This document shows positions 31,747 through 32,356 of a stretch of DNA of 32,356 nt, piece after piece. The notes under the pieces were generated by a model that saw nothing but the letters and a program-made list of their open reading frames with translations, searched no databases and was not told the origin of the DNA. The DNA is from CAYZSU01 sp964480565 (lineage in GTDB: Bacteria; UBA10199; 2-02-FULL-44-16; JAAZCA01): assembly GCA_964480565.1 (NCBI GenBank), contig CAYZSU010000021.1, positions 1 to 32,356 of the forward strand, read 5' to 3'. Position numbers and translations under genes: made by a program. Position 1 is the first letter of the stretch. Every line of letters begins with the position of its first letter.

Positions 31747-32343
31747 ATGCATAACCACTATCGCAAATGGACGTTATCCAGCAGTCCCATCATGCTTGTT
31801 TTTCTCATAATAACCATGGTCATTGCATTTCCAGCGCCATCCTACGCCCAGGAGGGTGCTACTGCGAGTACCAATATGCCAGATGGGTTTAGCGGCAGTG
31901 CCGATCCTTCTGGACTTAGCAATGATGGCGCCGATGCGGATTATTTTACCGGTGCTGGCATTCATATGGTGAATATTCCTATTCCTGCCGGCCGTGCTGG
32001 CGTAATGCCCAAAGTCTTTTTGCGCTATAATAGCCACAATCGCTATATTCCCAGCGAAGTGGGTATGGGTTGGGAGTTTTCCAAAAGCTATATCAGCGTG
32101 AATACATTTAAAGGGGTTGGCAATCCCGACCAGCACGACTTTGTGGTTGTGGATAGTGGGGACTCGCAGCAGCTCATTTATTTAAATCCCAATGACCCGG
32201 ATTATTCTAATTCAGATCATCCAATTGCCACGGATTGTGAGGAATATCAGCATAAAATTGATGATGGACAGCATCGCCGTTTCTTTCGGTGCACAACCAC
32301 TAAGGGACTGGTGAAAAATAGGCATTTTCAGTATAAAAAGTGA
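31747..32343 (+). CDS. SpvB/TcdB-N-like (Rhs-type) protein, truncated N-terminal fragment
   Basis: This is the start of a secreted SpvB/TcdB N-terminal-domain protein, a family that forms large Rhs/Tc-toxin-like shells. The ATG at 31747 has GGAG nine bases upstream and a Sec signal peptide (hydrophobic core IMLVFLIITMVIAFPAPSYAQ). The mature part shows the family pattern DYFTGAGIHMVNIPIPAGRAGVMPK, then LRYNSHNRYIPSEVGMGWEFS. Family proteins normally run to well over a thousand residues, but this frame stops after 198. The last 13 or so codons are the dispersed head repeat at 32304 and not SpvB sequence. The gene is therefore probably interrupted by an inserted element that continues beyond the window. 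Confidence 0.8.
   Translation: MHNHYRKWTLSSSPIMLVFLIITMVIAFPAPSYAQEGATASTNMPDGFSGSADPSGLSNDGADADYFTGAGIHMVNIPIPAGRAGVMPKVFLRYNSHNRYIPSEVGMGWEFSKSYISVNTFKGVGNPDQHDFVVVDSGDSQQLIYLNPNDPDYSNSDHPIATDCEEYQHKIDDGQHRRFFRCTTTKGLVKNRHFQYKK
32304..32328 (+). repeat. Head of the dispersed repeat family, copy E, interrupting the SpvB-like gene
   Basis: GGGACTGGTGAAAAATAG followed by GCATTTT is nearly identical to the heads at 7723, 23734 and 30866. It begins inside the SpvB coding sequence and supplies the premature stop. The window ends 28 bases later, so the rest of the element is not visible. Confidence 0.7.
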
Positions 32344-32356
32344 TTGTGATCAGAAA

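Overview
The window looks like chromosomal DNA of a Gram-negative, AT-leaning bacterium with an anaerobic or microaerophilic lifestyle. The Gram-negative call rests on NagZ, a PBP4-type DacB, an MltD-like lytic transglycosylase and several lipoprotein signal peptides. The anaerobic call rests on desulfoferrodoxin, rubrerythrin, a flavodiiron protein, rubredoxin and a ferredoxin-type 2-oxoacid oxidoreductase. The gene content recalls Desulfobacterota and other deltaproteobacteria-grade lineages, for example the radical SAM/DUF2344 fusion next to rng and the PerR-Rbr-Dfx cluster. Taxonomy cannot be fixed from sequence reading alone.

Layout. (1) 89-7521 is a murein-recycling island. dppA-dppB-dppC-nagZ runs leftwards and dacB-mltD runs rightwards from a shared intergenic region. 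(2) 7879-10358 holds a scramblase/LURP-one-related gene with an RMD1/DUF155 membrane gene, then an orphan PhnD-like lipoprotein. (3) 10418-13472 holds an SO_0444/ArsP-type permease overlapping a transketolase gene. (4) 13683-22148 is the centrepiece: a leftward run of fprA, two PilZ-domain genes, a PerR/Fur regulator, rubrerythrin, desulfoferrodoxin, ferritin, a terminator or attenuator, a second ferritin-like protein, korA, korB, a flavin reductase and rubredoxin. It combines O2 and superoxide/peroxide detoxification, iron storage and low-potential electron supply with two predicted c-di-GMP effectors. (5) 22442-24769 holds rsgA, bracketed by two inverted copies of a structured repeat, a DUF364 gene, and tRNA-Pro(UGG) whose terminator overlaps the DUF364 stop codon. 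(6) 24800-30788 is a leftward housekeeping run: radical SAM/DUF2344, rng, Pif1-like helicase, rdgB. (7) 30789-32356 is about 1 kb of repeat-rich non-coding DNA followed by the 5' part of an SpvB/Rhs-like gene that is cut off by a dispersed repeat at the window edge.

Besides the genes, the window carries a dispersed family of structured repeats. A head motif close to GACTGGTGAAAAATAG occurs at 7723, 23734, 30866 and 32304, with an inverted relative near 31066. In two copies it is followed by a TGGGGTTG...CAACCCCA-type element with a variable, hairpin-forming interior. A third copy of that element, shortened and inverted, lies upstream of rsgA. A second repeat type, GGATGCCCGATAC...GGGCATGACA hairpins, occurs downstream of rubredoxin and in the region before the SpvB fragment. 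There is a 10-N assembly gap inside rubrerythrin. I found no CRISPR array, no intact transposase and no origin.
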